Assembly: GCA_945873855.1 (NCBI GenBank)
Contig: CAMCEN010000003.1
Coordinates: forward strand, 1 to 64,000
Origin: an uncultured Campylobacter sp.
GTDB lineage: Bacteria; Campylobacterota; Campylobacteria; Campylobacterales; Campylobacteraceae
DNA length: 64,000 nucleotides
Direction of reading: 5' to 3'
Position 1 is the stretch's first letter; every line of letters starts with the position of its first letter. The translations under genes were made by a program, and so were the position numbers. Shown one piece after another: positions 55,625-63,784 of the stretch. The notes under the pieces are model-generated. The model did not search any database and was not told the origin of the DNA. It saw only the letters and a list, made by a program, of their open reading frames with translations.

Positions 55625-57670
55625 ATGAAAGTAATACTACTAAATCAAAATCCAGCCGTCTCTCGTCTAGTTAGGCTAAGCATAGAAAAAATCGGCTACA
55701 AACTTGAAGAATACTCAAACATAGCCCAGCTTGATGAGCAAAATCCAGCTGATGTTTTTATCTGTGATCACGAACTAGTCGATGATAGCGTGGATTACAC
55801 ACCTTTTGGTAAGCATATTATCTTTTTGGTGCCACGAAATTTTGCCAAAAAGCTTGGCAAGCACACGCTTGAAAAGCCGTTTTTGCCTACTGATTTTATG
55901 GATTTTGTAAAGCGAGTGGCTACTAGTGGCGATGATGAAGCAGAACTACAAGAGTCTAGCAGCAGTGATTTTAGTGATACTAGCGCAGAGAATTTTTCTA
56001 GTGATATTGGTGATTTAGATTTAGATACTTTTGGTGATTTTGATACTTTAGCTGATGATGATTTGACTAGCCAAAGTGATAGTACTGCTAAACCTAGCGA
56101 TGAGAGTGGTAAGAGTGATGAGGGCTTGTCTTGTAGTAAGCTAGCCAAGGACTCAGATGAGCCAAGCGAGCTAGATACAAAAAATCTTGATGATATTTTA
56201 GGACAGCTGGATTTTGAAGATGATGAGAGCAAAGAAGTAGCGCAAATCACTGAAGTAAGCGAAAAAAGTGATGAGGGGCTTGATACTACGCTCTCAGAAT
56301 CTTTTGTAGAAGGTGGAGAAGACGATCTAATAGAAGATAGAATTCCAGCCGAGCTAGCTAGCAGTGATGTTAATGGGCAAGATGATTTAATAGAAGAGAG
56401 TATCCCAGAAAATCTAGCCGATGAGAAAAAAGAGCAATTAGCCCAGCTAAGCTCTATGGTAGATGAAATAGATAATATGGACGAGCAAAAAAGCAGTGCT
56501 GAAGAAAGTGATGATGATAGCTTGGATATGACTGATTTTAAAGAGCTTGTTGGCGTTAGCGATAAAGCAGAGACTAAAGAAGAAAGCACAAATGAAGTAG
56601 CCGGACTTGAGAAAAACGCAGAAGATGTAGCCCCAGCTGATGAAATAGAAGCACTTGATGAAGTAGTAGCTGATGAAGTTGTAGCAGATGAGATGCCAGC
56701 ATCTAGCAAACTAAGTCAAGAAGAGCAAGTAGCTAGTCTAAAAGAAGAAATGGCAAAAGCTGAGGAGAAAACAGCAGCCGTAACGGATGAGGGCAATGAA
56801 GATACAGAACTTAGCGAAGAGACTGGGATAGCAGAAGCTAGTGATGAAGTAGTAGCTGATGAGGTAGCTAGTGATGATGATAGCTTAGATATGACAGACT
56901 TTAAAGAGCTTGTTGGTGTTAGTGATGATGACATAGCAGAAACTAGCGATGAAATCTCTGAAATTAGCGAAGTTAGAGATGAAATTAGCAAAGTTGCCGA
57001 AATAGCAGAAGCTAGCGATGAAATAGTAGCTGATGAAGTAGCTAGTGATGATGATAGCTTGGATATGACAGACTTTAAAGAGCTTGTTGGTGTTAGTGAT
57101 GATGACATAGCAGAAACTAGCGATGAAATCTCTGAAATTAGCGAAGTTAGAGATGAAATTAGCAAAGTTGCCGAAATAGCAGAAGCTAGCGATGAAATAG
57201 TAGCTGATGAAGTAGCTAGTGATGATGATAGCTTGGATATGACAGACTTTAAAGAGCTTGTTGGCGTTAGCGATGATGACATAGCAGGAACTAGCGATGA
57301 AATCTCTGAACTTGGCGAAGTTAAGGATGAAATTAGCAAAGTTGCCAAGATAGCAGAAGCTAGTGATGAAATAGTAGCTGATGAGGTAGCCAAAACTAGC
57401 CTAAGCGATGAAATAGCTAGTGGTGATGATGAGTTTGCTGGTATTAGCGAGAGTGATTTGGCTAAGGCTTTGGGGCTTGATATAGCTGGGCTTTCTAGCG
57501 AGCAAGAAAAACCAAAAGAGCAAAAAAATAATGCAGATATAGAACAAGCAAAATCTCAAATCAGTTCACAAATCACCGAGACAATAGGCGCTACGCTAGC
57601 TAGCTCGCCAGCACTAAAAGAGGCGATAAAAGGCATGAAAATTAAGATTAACATAAGCTTTGAGGAGTAG
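55625..57670 (+). CDS. Highly acidic repeat protein (Cj1178-like)
   Basis: 681 residues. The N-terminal ~105 resemble a receiver-like fold without clear phospho-site (MKVILLNQNPAVSRLVRLSI; VFICDHEL; KPFLPTDFMDFVKRV). A huge Asp/Glu/Ser-rich middle follows. The C-terminus (SSQITETIGATLASSPALKEAIKGMKIKINISF) may be an amphipathic anchor. It contains three near-identical 58-residue tandem repeats (174-nt period: copies near 56881, 57055, 57229), with a diverged fourth DDDSLDMTDFKELVGVSD block near 56515. Conserved position between fliR and gmk; function unknown. Confidence 0.85.
   Translation: MKVILLNQNPAVSRLVRLSIEKIGYKLEEYSNIAQLDEQNPADVFICDHELVDDSVDYTPFGKHIIFLVPRNFAKKLGKHTLEKPFLPTDFMDFVKRVATSGDDEAELQESSSSDFSDTSAENFSSDIGDLDLDTFGDFDTLADDDLTSQSDSTAKPSDESGKSDEGLSCSKLAKDSDEPSELDTKNLDDILGQLDFEDDESKEVAQITEVSEKSDEGLDTTLSESFVEGGEDDLIEDRIPAELASSDVNGQDDLIEESIPENLADEKKEQLAQLSSMVDEIDNMDEQKSSAEESDDDSLDMTDFKELVGVSDKAETKEESTNEVAGLEKNAEDVAPADEIEALDEVVADEVVADEMPASSKLSQEEQVASLKEEMAKAEEKTAAVTDEGNEDTELSEETGIAEASDEVVADEVASDDDSLDMTDFKELVGVSDDDIAETSDEISEISEVRDEISKVAEIAEASDEIVADEVASDDDSLDMTDFKELVGVSDDDIAETSDEISEISEVRDEISKVAEIAEASDEIVADEVASDDDSLDMTDFKELVGVSDDDIAGTSDEISELGEVKDEISKVAKIAEASDEIVADEVAKTSLSDEIASGDDEFAGISESDLAKALGLDIAGLSSEQEKPKEQKNNADIEQAKSQISSQITETIGATLASSPALKEAIKGMKIKINISFEE
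56842..57395 (+). repeat. 174-bp tandem repeats inside the acidic protein gene
   Basis: TAGCTT landmarks at 56881, 57055 and 57229 are exactly 174 nt apart. Copies differ by only a few bases, so copy number can change in frame (58 codons per unit). Confidence 0.9.
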
Positions 57671-57672
57671 TG

Positions 57673-58284
57673 GTGAGTAGACAAATTTTGCTAATCAGCG
57701 GACCTAGTGGTTCTGGTAAAAGCTCGTTGCTCTCAAAGCTTTTTGCTGAGTTTAAAGATAAGCTTTATTTTTCAATCTCAAGCACCACAAGGGCTGCTAG
57801 GCAGGGTGAAAAAGACGGCGTGAATTATCATTTTATAAGCCAAGAGCAGTTTCAAGCTGATATTAAAGCTGGGCTTTTTTTGGAGTGGGCAAATGTACAT
57901 GGTAATCTCTATGGCACGAGCCTACGACCTGTAACGCATGCGCTAAATGAGGGTAAGGTAGTGGTCTTTGATATAGATGTTCAAGGCTATTTTCTAGCCA
58001 AAAAGCAGTATCCTAAAGAAATCACCGCTGTTTTTATCAGTACGAAAAATTCTAGTATCCTAGCCTCTCGCTTAGAAAATAGAGGCAGCGAAAGTAATGA
58101 GAGTATAAAAACTCGCTTAGAAAATGCTAAAAACGAGATGAAATACATAAAAGACTACGATCATATTATCATAAATGATGATTTAGAGGCGGCTTATGAG
58201 AGCTTAAGGGCGATTTTTATCTCAATGCACTCAAAATGCGCAAACTTTGAGATAGAAGAGTTTTGTCAAAACTGGAATAATTAA
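57673..58284 (+). CDS. gmk: Guanylate kinase
   Basis: Phosphorylates GMP to GDP. P-loop LISGPSGSGKSSL (residues ~7-19), GMP-binding SISSTTRAARQGEKDGVNYHFIS, and EWANVHGNLYGTS. About 203 residues. Start: two consecutive GTG codons at 57670 and 57673; the second has better spacing from GAGGAG. The first overlaps the upstream stop. Confidence 0.95.
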   Translation: MSRQILLISGPSGSGKSSLLSKLFAEFKDKLYFSISSTTRAARQGEKDGVNYHFISQEQFQADIKAGLFLEWANVHGNLYGTSLRPVTHALNEGKVVVFDIDVQGYFLAKKQYPKEITAVFISTKNSSILASRLENRGSESNESIKTRLENAKNEMKYIKDYDHIIINDDLEAAYESLRAIFISMHSKCANFEIEEFCQNWNN

Positions 58285-58297
58285 ATAAGGAGAAAAA

Positions 58298-58531
58298 ATG
58301 GGATCATTTAGTATGGGACACTGGCTGATTGTTTTGGCTGTAATTGTGCTGCTTTTTGGAGCAAAAAAAATACCTGAGCTAGCAAAAGGCGTGGGTAAAG
58401 GCATAAAAAGCTTTAAAAAAGAAATGAGCGATGATGAACAAAATGAGCAAATCACAAAGACTGAAAACACCGCTCAAACAAACACTCAAACAAACACTCA
58501 AACAAACACGAATAGCGAGCAAAAAGCCTAA
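58298..58531 (+). CDS. tatA: Twin-arginine translocase subunit TatA
   Basis: Pore-forming TatA: N-terminal helix [42 protein letters not shown] with the conserved FG-x-KK-PELA hinge. 77 residues. The C-terminal tail is low-complexity ([14 protein letters not shown]) encoded by CAAACAAACACT repeats, which could vary in length. Its stop overlaps the argS start (TAATG). Confidence 0.94.
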   Translation: MGSFSMGHWLIVLAVIVLLFGAKKIPELAKGVGKGIKSFKKEMSDDEQNEQITKTENTAQTNTQTNTQTNTNSEQKA

Positions 58532-60123
58532 TGAAAAATACGCTAAAAGCTAGAATAGAAAGTATCTTAGGCTACGACTTAAAAGCAAAGCTAGAACAGC
58601 CAAAAGACAAAAATCTAGCTCACTACGCAATGCCAGTTTTTGTGCTAGCAAAAGAGCTAAAAAAAGCCCCACCGCAAATCGCTACTGAAATTGCCGAGAA
58701 ATTGAATTCTAGCGCAAATGATGATTTTACCGCAGAAGCTGTGGGCGGATATGTAAACTTCAAACTTAATGCTGGTTTTTTAAATGACTTTGCTACTAAG
58801 GCTTTAAAAAATCCAGCTGATTTTGCCAAAATAAAGCAAGAAAAGCCTGAGAAATTCTACATAGAATACATAAGTGCAAATCCAACTGGGCCACTTCACA
58901 TAGGACATGTGCGCGGGGCTGTGTATGGAGACGCTCTTGCGCGCACAGCAAAGCACCTTGGGCATGAGGTTCGCACTGAGTATTATATAAATGATGCTGG
59001 CAATCAAATAGACCTGCTAGGACTTAGCATGGCACTAAGGGCAAAGGAGCTTGTCCATGAGCCTGTAAGCTACCCTGAGAAATACTACAGAGGCGAGTAT
59101 ATAGATGGTCTTATACCTGTGATAAAAGAGCGTTATGGCGAGCAAATTTTTAGTGATGAGACGCATCTAGCGCAGATTGCTAAAGACGAAGTGCTAAAAA
59201 TCATTAAAAAAGATTTGGCTGATAATAATATTTTCATAGAGCACTGGGCAAGCGAAAAAGAACGCTACGGCGAGCTAGAAGAGACCATAGCCCAGTTAGC
59301 AAAAAGCGAGCAAATGTATGAAAAAGATGGAAAAACATTTATCGCTAGCACAAAATGTGGCGATGATGAAGACCGTGTGGTCGTGCGAGAGGATGGTCGC
59401 CCTACATACCTAGCAGGCGACATCATCTATCACCGCTATAAGTTTGAGCAAGGATTTGATCACTATATCAACATCTGGGGTGCTGACCACCACGGCTACA
59501 TCGCTAGGCTAAAGGCAGCTATTCATTTTCTAGGCTATGATGAGAGTAAGCTTGAGGTTATTTTGATGCAAATGGTAAATCTGCTTAAAGACTCTAAACC
59601 CTTTAAAATCTCAAAACGCAATGGCACAGCTATACTAATGAGCGATATAGCAGCGCAAATCGGCAGCGATGCTCTGCGCTACATTTTTATCTCAAAATCA
59701 GCAAATACGCCTTTGGAATTTGATATAGACGAGCTTAAAAAAACAGATAGTTCAAATCCTGTTTTTTATATAAACTACGCTCACGCGCGCGTCCATCAAG
59801 TAAGGGCAAAATCAAGTCTAAATGCTGAGAGTATCGCAAATGCTGATTTTAGCGTACTTAGCCCTGAGGGACAAAATCTAGCTTTTAACGCTCTTAATCT
59901 AAATAGCACGCTTGAAGCTGCGCTTAGCAAAAGAGAAATGCATAAAATTTGCGAGTATTTGCGTAATTTAGCAGGTGATTTTCACAAGTTTTATAATGAA
60001 AACAAAGTGCTAGGCAGCGAGCATGAAAGCACGCTTTTAAAGCTATTTGAGCTATGTGCTCTTAGCATTCGCACAGCCCTCGGTCTGCTTGGTATAAAAG
60101 CAGCTGATGTCATGGGCGAGTAG
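58531..60123 (+). CDS. argS: Arginyl-tRNA synthetase
   Basis: Class I synthetase. HIGH motif as GPLHIGHVRGAVYGDAL (residues ~117-133), N-terminal Add-1 domain, and C-terminal DALR anticodon domain (YAHARVHQVRAKS... FELCALSIRTALGLLGI). 530 residues. Start overlaps the tatA stop by 1 nt. Confidence 0.96.
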   Translation: MKNTLKARIESILGYDLKAKLEQPKDKNLAHYAMPVFVLAKELKKAPPQIATEIAEKLNSSANDDFTAEAVGGYVNFKLNAGFLNDFATKALKNPADFAKIKQEKPEKFYIEYISANPTGPLHIGHVRGAVYGDALARTAKHLGHEVRTEYYINDAGNQIDLLGLSMALRAKELVHEPVSYPEKYYRGEYIDGLIPVIKERYGEQIFSDETHLAQIAKDEVLKIIKKDLADNNIFIEHWASEKERYGELEETIAQLAKSEQMYEKDGKTFIASTKCGDDEDRVVVREDGRPTYLAGDIIYHRYKFEQGFDHYINIWGADHHGYIARLKAAIHFLGYDESKLEVILMQMVNLLKDSKPFKISKRNGTAILMSDIAAQIGSDALRYIFISKSANTPLEFDIDELKKTDSSNPVFYINYAHARVHQVRAKSSLNAESIANADFSVLSPEGQNLAFNALNLNSTLEAALSKREMHKICEYLRNLAGDFHKFYNENKVLGSEHESTLLKLFELCALSIRTALGLLGIKAADVMGE

Positions 60124-60164
60124 GGAATTTAAGAATTCCTTATATTTTACTCAAAGGAAAAAAG

Positions 60165-60704
60165 ATGAAAGCAGCAATAATTCTAGCAACTGGCTTTGAG
60201 GAGATTGAGGCTATCGCTCCACTTGATATTTTGCGCAGAGGTGGCGTGGATGCTAGCCTTGTGGGCTTGGATAGTAGCGAGGTCGTAGGTGCGCATGGTG
60301 TGAGCATAAAGACTGATAGCACGCTAAAAAGCTATGATTTTAGCACTTGCGATATGATTATTTTACCAGGTGGCTTGCCAGGGGCCGAGCACCTAAGCCA
60401 GAGTAGCGAGCTAAGAGAGCTTCTACTTGCTGGGGCAAACTCTGGCAAATACTGCGCGGCAATCTGCGCAGCACCTATGGCGCTTGCTAAGGCTGGACTT
60501 ATAAAAGGCGCTTATACTTGCTACCCTGGCTTTGAGGACAATGTCAGCACCGCTATCCCAAGCAAAGAAAAAGTAGTGATTGAGGGCAAAATCATCACTT
60601 CAAGAGGACCAGGCACAGCATATGATTTTGGTCTTGCTCTTTTAGAGCTACTAACTAGCAAAGCCAAAAGAGATGAAGTCGCAAAAGGCATGCTTTTAGC
60701 CTAG
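60165..60704 (+). CDS. DJ-1/PfpI family protein (ThiJ/YajL-like)
   Basis: 179 residues. Flavodoxin-like fold with the DJ-1 elbow: ILATGFEEIEAIAPLDILRRGGVDA (conserved Glu), IILPGGLPGAEHLSQS and nucleophile Cys in CAAICAAPMALAKAGLIKG. Homologues act as deglycases/chaperones in oxidative stress. RBS AAAGGAA. Palindrome fragments on both sides. Confidence 0.92.
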   Translation: MKAAIILATGFEEIEAIAPLDILRRGGVDASLVGLDSSEVVGAHGVSIKTDSTLKSYDFSTCDMIILPGGLPGAEHLSQSSELRELLLAGANSGKYCAAICAAPMALAKAGLIKGAYTCYPGFEDNVSTAIPSKEKVVIEGKIITSRGPGTAYDFGLALLELLTSKAKRDEVAKGMLLA

Positions 60705-60835
60705 ATTTTTGCCTAGGAATTCTAGAATTCCTAAGAATTTTGTGTAGGAATTCTAGAATTTATTTAAGGAATTCTAGTTTTCTAGGGAATTCTAGAATTC
60801 TTAAGAATTTTGTATAGGAATTCTAGAATTTTAAT
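60705..60835. repeat. Palindromic repeat array before tmRNA
   Basis: Six to eight units, with AAGAATTTTGTGTAGGAATTC and its near copy AAGAATTTTGTATAGGAATTC at 60733 and 60803. This is the last array before the repeat-free segment. Confidence 0.85.
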
Positions 60836-60854
60836 CTTATTTTAAGCAAAAAGT

Positions 60855-60860
60855 AGTAGA
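60855..60860 (+). promoter_or_regulatory. -10 element of ssrA
   Basis: TAGAAT 20 nt before the predicted mature 5' end, with a T-rich upstream region. Confidence 0.5.
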
Positions 60861-60880
60861 ATTGCCGTCCACTTTTTTGT

Positions 60881-61241
60881 GGGGGTGATTTGGCTTCGAC
60901 AGGAGAGCCGAGATTAGCTCGCATGTAGCTTTTGGCATAGCTTAAAAAGCCTAAATTAAAATTAAACGCAAACAACGTTAAATTCGCTCCTGCTTACGCT
61001 AAAGCTGCGTAAGTTCAGTTGAGCCCCTGTGGTGCGCTCGTCTCTAGGCGTGCTGATTTGGGTCATTATAGGGACTAAGCTTTTGTGTCCGGCTAGCACA
61101 AGGGACGAAAATTTTGCTTAGCTTTTGTAAGAGGTTTTGGAAAGTGAGCCTGCAAGAGCGAAATTTTCACTTTTACTAAACATGTAGATGAGTTTTTGGA
61201 CGCTTTTTTGGACTGCAGTTCGACCCTGCACACCTCCACCA
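60881..61241 (+). ncRNA. ssrA: tmRNA
   Basis: Rescues stalled ribosomes. The tRNA-like ends GGGGGTG and CACCTCC pair; T-arm GTTCGAC; encoded CCA (61239-61241). The tag frame GCA AAC AAC ... GCG TAA encodes ANNVKFAPAYAKAA, the Campylobacter tag. About 361 nt, one-piece form. Its 3' end borders the accessory segment. Confidence 0.97.
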
Positions 61242-61350
61242 TTTAAGGTTATTTTAAGTTTCAATCAATCTTTTTTAATTCGTTTCAATTCCCTTATATT
61301 ACTTATTTATGATACAATAACACATTAAAAAGTGGTCAATATAAGCTCTA

Positions 61351-61840
61351 TCAGCATTGGTTTCTCACAAGTCCCTTTTTTGACTGTATCCTCTTATAAT
61401 ATTTATTTTTTGCTAATTCATATGACTCTTCCACATATTTCAAAAAGATATCAAATGTCTCTTCTGTCGGATTTAACACGCATATCCATCCCCATCCATG
61501 CATAAACTGGATGTGGCATAATCATATTCTTCACTGTAAAATCAAACGGCATATCTACTACCTCCCCTGCCTTTGGTCTTGCTGGTACCGCACCAAATAT
61601 TTCTTTAAAATTATTCTTGCTAATTCCGGTATTTATCCTATATACTCCCTCTCGATTAAGTTGAGATGCTTGATCATTATCTCCATCCTTGTACTTAATA
61701 GTCATTACATATACGCCTCTACTTAACTTTTTATCTGGATTATAAAATATTCCTGTTTCTCCCCATGCTTCTACAATAACTGTTCCATGAAATTTTTTGT
61801 GACAAATCTCAATCACTTTTTCTGGCTTTAGATTCTTCAT
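61351..61840 (-). pseudogene. DUF6194-family gene with a frameshift near its 3' end
   Basis: The main frame (61451-61840, 129 codons) reads MKNLKPEKVIEICHKKFHG...GETGIFYNPDKKLSRGVYVMTIKYKDGDNDQAS, EGVYRINTGI, then PHPVYAWMGMDMRV and an abrupt end. Shifting one base at the GGGG run near 61500 restores PHPVYAWMGWICVLNPTEETFDIFLKYVEESYELAKNKYYKRIQSK, the expected family C-terminus, ending at 61351. So the intact gene was ~163 codons. Codon choice and lack of palindromes nearby suggest transfer from outside. Function of DUF6194 unknown. Confidence 0.75.
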
Positions 61841-61957
61841 ATCCCTTTATACTCCTCTATGATTCAAGCAATTACTTTTAAAAAATAATTTTATTACTTA
61901 CTTCTTTCAGTTTAAATAAATTTCCTTACAAATTTAACAAGTAGAATAATATTACTA

Positions 61958-62098
61958 ATTAATGTCAAATCAGCTGAAAGTCAGATAAGAGATGTGGATT
62001 TTGCTAGTGAGAGTGCAAATTTCTCTAAATTCAATATCCTAGCTCAAAGCGGTAGCTACGCCATGAGCCAAGCCAACGCGTCCAACAAAATATTTTAA
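61958..62098 (+). pseudogene. Flagellin C-terminal remnant
   Basis: Reads [46 protein letters not shown] then stop. [33 protein letters not shown] is the C-terminal D0/D1 of Campylobacter FlaA/FlaB; the last residues (QQNVLRLLQ) are replaced by NKIF. No start, RBS or N-terminal domain. A stranded fragment of a flagellin gene moved or left by recombination. Confidence 0.8.
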
Positions 62099-62146
62099 GA
62101 TTGTTATAATAATTTAAATTTTTACTTCGCAGTGGAGCAGAGACGA

Positions 62147-62406
62147 CCTTAAATAAGGATAAAGATGAACAAAATGCTTTTGTATTAGATGAGGAAATAG
62201 CTAGCAGGCTAAGTGGGGTAAGCGTTAATAAGCTCTGGGGACAGATAAATGAAAACGCCCTTGATTCGGGCTTAAAAGTAGTAAAAAATGGCGAGTATCA
62301 CGCAAGCGATAAGCCTTATGAAGTGGTGATTTTAAGCAAGTTTATAATTGATGATTTGCTTAATATTTCATGCTTTACTAGAAGTTTGCTTAGCTGGGAG
62401 TGCTGA
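62147..62406 (+). pseudogene. Unrecognised coding fragment
   Basis: A frame without start runs KDKDEQNAFVLDEEIASRLSGVSVNKLWGQINENALDSGLKVVKNGEYHASDKPYEVVILSKFIIDDLLNIS to a TGA at 62404. After it, another frame gives ADGIKDDLSTFTKAKGYKAQDEV. The codon pattern is Campylobacter-like, so this is probably the core of a decayed gene; I do not recognise it. The rest of the 61841-62572 gap shows no palindromes and no other gene. Confidence 0.5.
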
Positions 62407-62572
62407 TGGGATAAAAGATGATTTAAGCACATTTACAAAGGCAAAAGGCTATAAAGCGCAGGATGAGGTCTAAAATAATTTTAGCATTTAAGGCCTTCTA
62501 GCAGAACTGCGCTAGTATTTTAGGGCTTTTTAAAAGCTAAATCTAGCAATTTGAGCCTAAAAAACAGACATA

Positions 62573-62791
62573 CTAAAACAAGATAAAAAAGCTTATAAAA
62601 AACAAAATGCACTCAGCCATAAAAATGCTTAAAATCTCAGCCATTTTAGCATTTGAAAAGATGATTTGATCGCTACTTAGCACCACTGCGCCATAGAGCA
62701 TATCAAGCCCCAGAACAAAAAGAAATAGCATAAAGCCAAGCACTTTTATCACCCTACCTGCTATGCTAAGGCTGCGTTGTAAAATTCCCAT
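62573..62791 (-). CDS. Small two-helix membrane protein after the ParA-type operon
   Basis: 72 residues from the ATG at 62791 (AGGA 8 nt upstream); 1 nt separates it from the stop of the upstream gene. Two hydrophobic helices (VIKVLGFMLFLFVLGLDMLYGAVV and IFMAECILFFISFFILF) with a short loop, basic N-terminus. Not recognised; operon position links it to the partition-like pair. Confidence 0.65.
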   Translation of the reverse strand: MGILQRSLSIAGRVIKVLGFMLFLFVLGLDMLYGAVVLSSDQIIFSNAKMAEILSIFMAECILFFISFFILF

Positions 62792-62792
62792 T

Positions 62793-63062
62793 TTAGTCCT
62801 GACTTTGCTCACTAATGAACTTTAGCAAGGCTTGTTTTGCTAAGCTTTGGGCTGACATGCCTAAAAACTTTTGTTGTGAAATGCTCTCAAGCTTTGCGTA
62901 CTCATCTTTTGTAAGGTATAAACACACTCTTTGATTTGCTTTTTCGTCCTCGTTTTTTGGCTTTCTACCCCTAGGTCTATCTTGGGCTTCAAAGGTGCGC
63001 TGCGCTGTGATACCAGAGCTATTTGCTTCTTTTAAAACTTCGTTTATATCTTTTTTTTGCAT
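62793..63062 (-). CDS. Small DNA-binding-type protein (ribbon-helix-helix-like), partner of ParA
   Basis: 89 residues. Basic, flexible N-terminus (RPRGRKPKNEDEKANQRV), then VCLYLTKDEYAKLESISQQKFLGMSAQSLAKQALLKFISEQ, which has the strand-helix-helix layout of CopG/ParG/Omega-type centromere-binding proteins. Downstream of a ParA-type ATPase by 48 nt, the usual order in plasmid partition loci. Confidence 0.7.
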   Translation of the reverse strand: MQKKDINEVLKEANSSGITAQRTFEAQDRPRGRKPKNEDEKANQRVCLYLTKDEYAKLESISQQKFLGMSAQSLAKQALLKFISEQSQD

Positions 63063-63110
63063 ATTTAGCCTTTTAAATGTTATTTATATTTTTAAAGCAT
63101 AAAAAATATT

Positions 63111-63671
63111 TTAAATACTTTTTAATGTTTTTAAAAGCCGATCATACTCGCCAAGAAAATTCCTATAAGCCACTTTCAATAAGGGGCTAGCCTCGCCAAG
63201 CTCTTTAAATGACCCGCCAAGTCGCATTGAGTTTTCTAGTATTTTTGAGCGTTTAAAATAAAAATATTTTAGATTTTTAAAGCTACTTTTAAGCGCACTT
63301 TCTACCTGCTCTTTGTCCTCATCGCTCGTATAGTCTGTTATTAGCACGATGATATTTTTATTTACCTCTTTTAGCTCGTTTATAGTCTCACTCGTGCGCA
63401 AAATGCTATTATATAGCGCAGTACAAGGCACAATGATAAAATTACTTTTTGTGGCTATGTCTAGCACGCCAGCGCTCACAAATCCGCCAAAATCATAAAC
63501 GCAGTTATCAATTAGCTTTGGCTGTGCTGAGATTTTGCTCATATTTGGATAAATGCTCTCGATTATGCTAGCATCATTGCTTTGTAAGTACAGCTCCAAA
63601 TCCTTTGCTATAGAAAAGCCAAATGAGGTTTTTCCCACGCCACCTTTTTTGTTTATTATTGAAATAATCAT
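63111..63671 (-). CDS. ParA-family ATPase (small, type Ib-like)
   Basis: 186 residues. Deviant Walker A INKKGGVGKTSFGFSIAKDLEL (residues 6-27, with signature lysine), A' VYDFGGF, and a B-like FIIVPCTALYNSI. No N-terminal HTH, so closest to ParF/Soj-like small ParA proteins of plasmids and integrative elements. With the following RHH-type gene it forms a likely segregation module on an integrated element or plasmid remnant. Confidence 0.85.
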   Translation of the reverse strand: MIISIINKKGGVGKTSFGFSIAKDLELYLQSNDASIIESIYPNMSKISAQPKLIDNCVYDFGGFVSAGVLDIATKSNFIIVPCTALYNSILRTSETINELKEVNKNIIVLITDYTSDEDKEQVESALKSSFKNLKYFYFKRSKILENSMRLGGSFKELGEASPLLKVAYRNFLGEYDRLLKTLKSI

Positions 63672-63784
63672 ATTTTACTCTTTATGTAGCATTTTTAGCG
63701 TATTATAGCATAAAAATCATTTAAAATATTTTTTATGCTATTAAATGTTTAAAAATATTTTTATTATTTTGTATCCGCTAGCAG

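Noticed and set aside
61242-61300. attachment site duplicate of the ssrA 3' end
   Set aside because: No second copy of the terminal ssrA sequence was seen to the right within the window, so an att site cannot be claimed.
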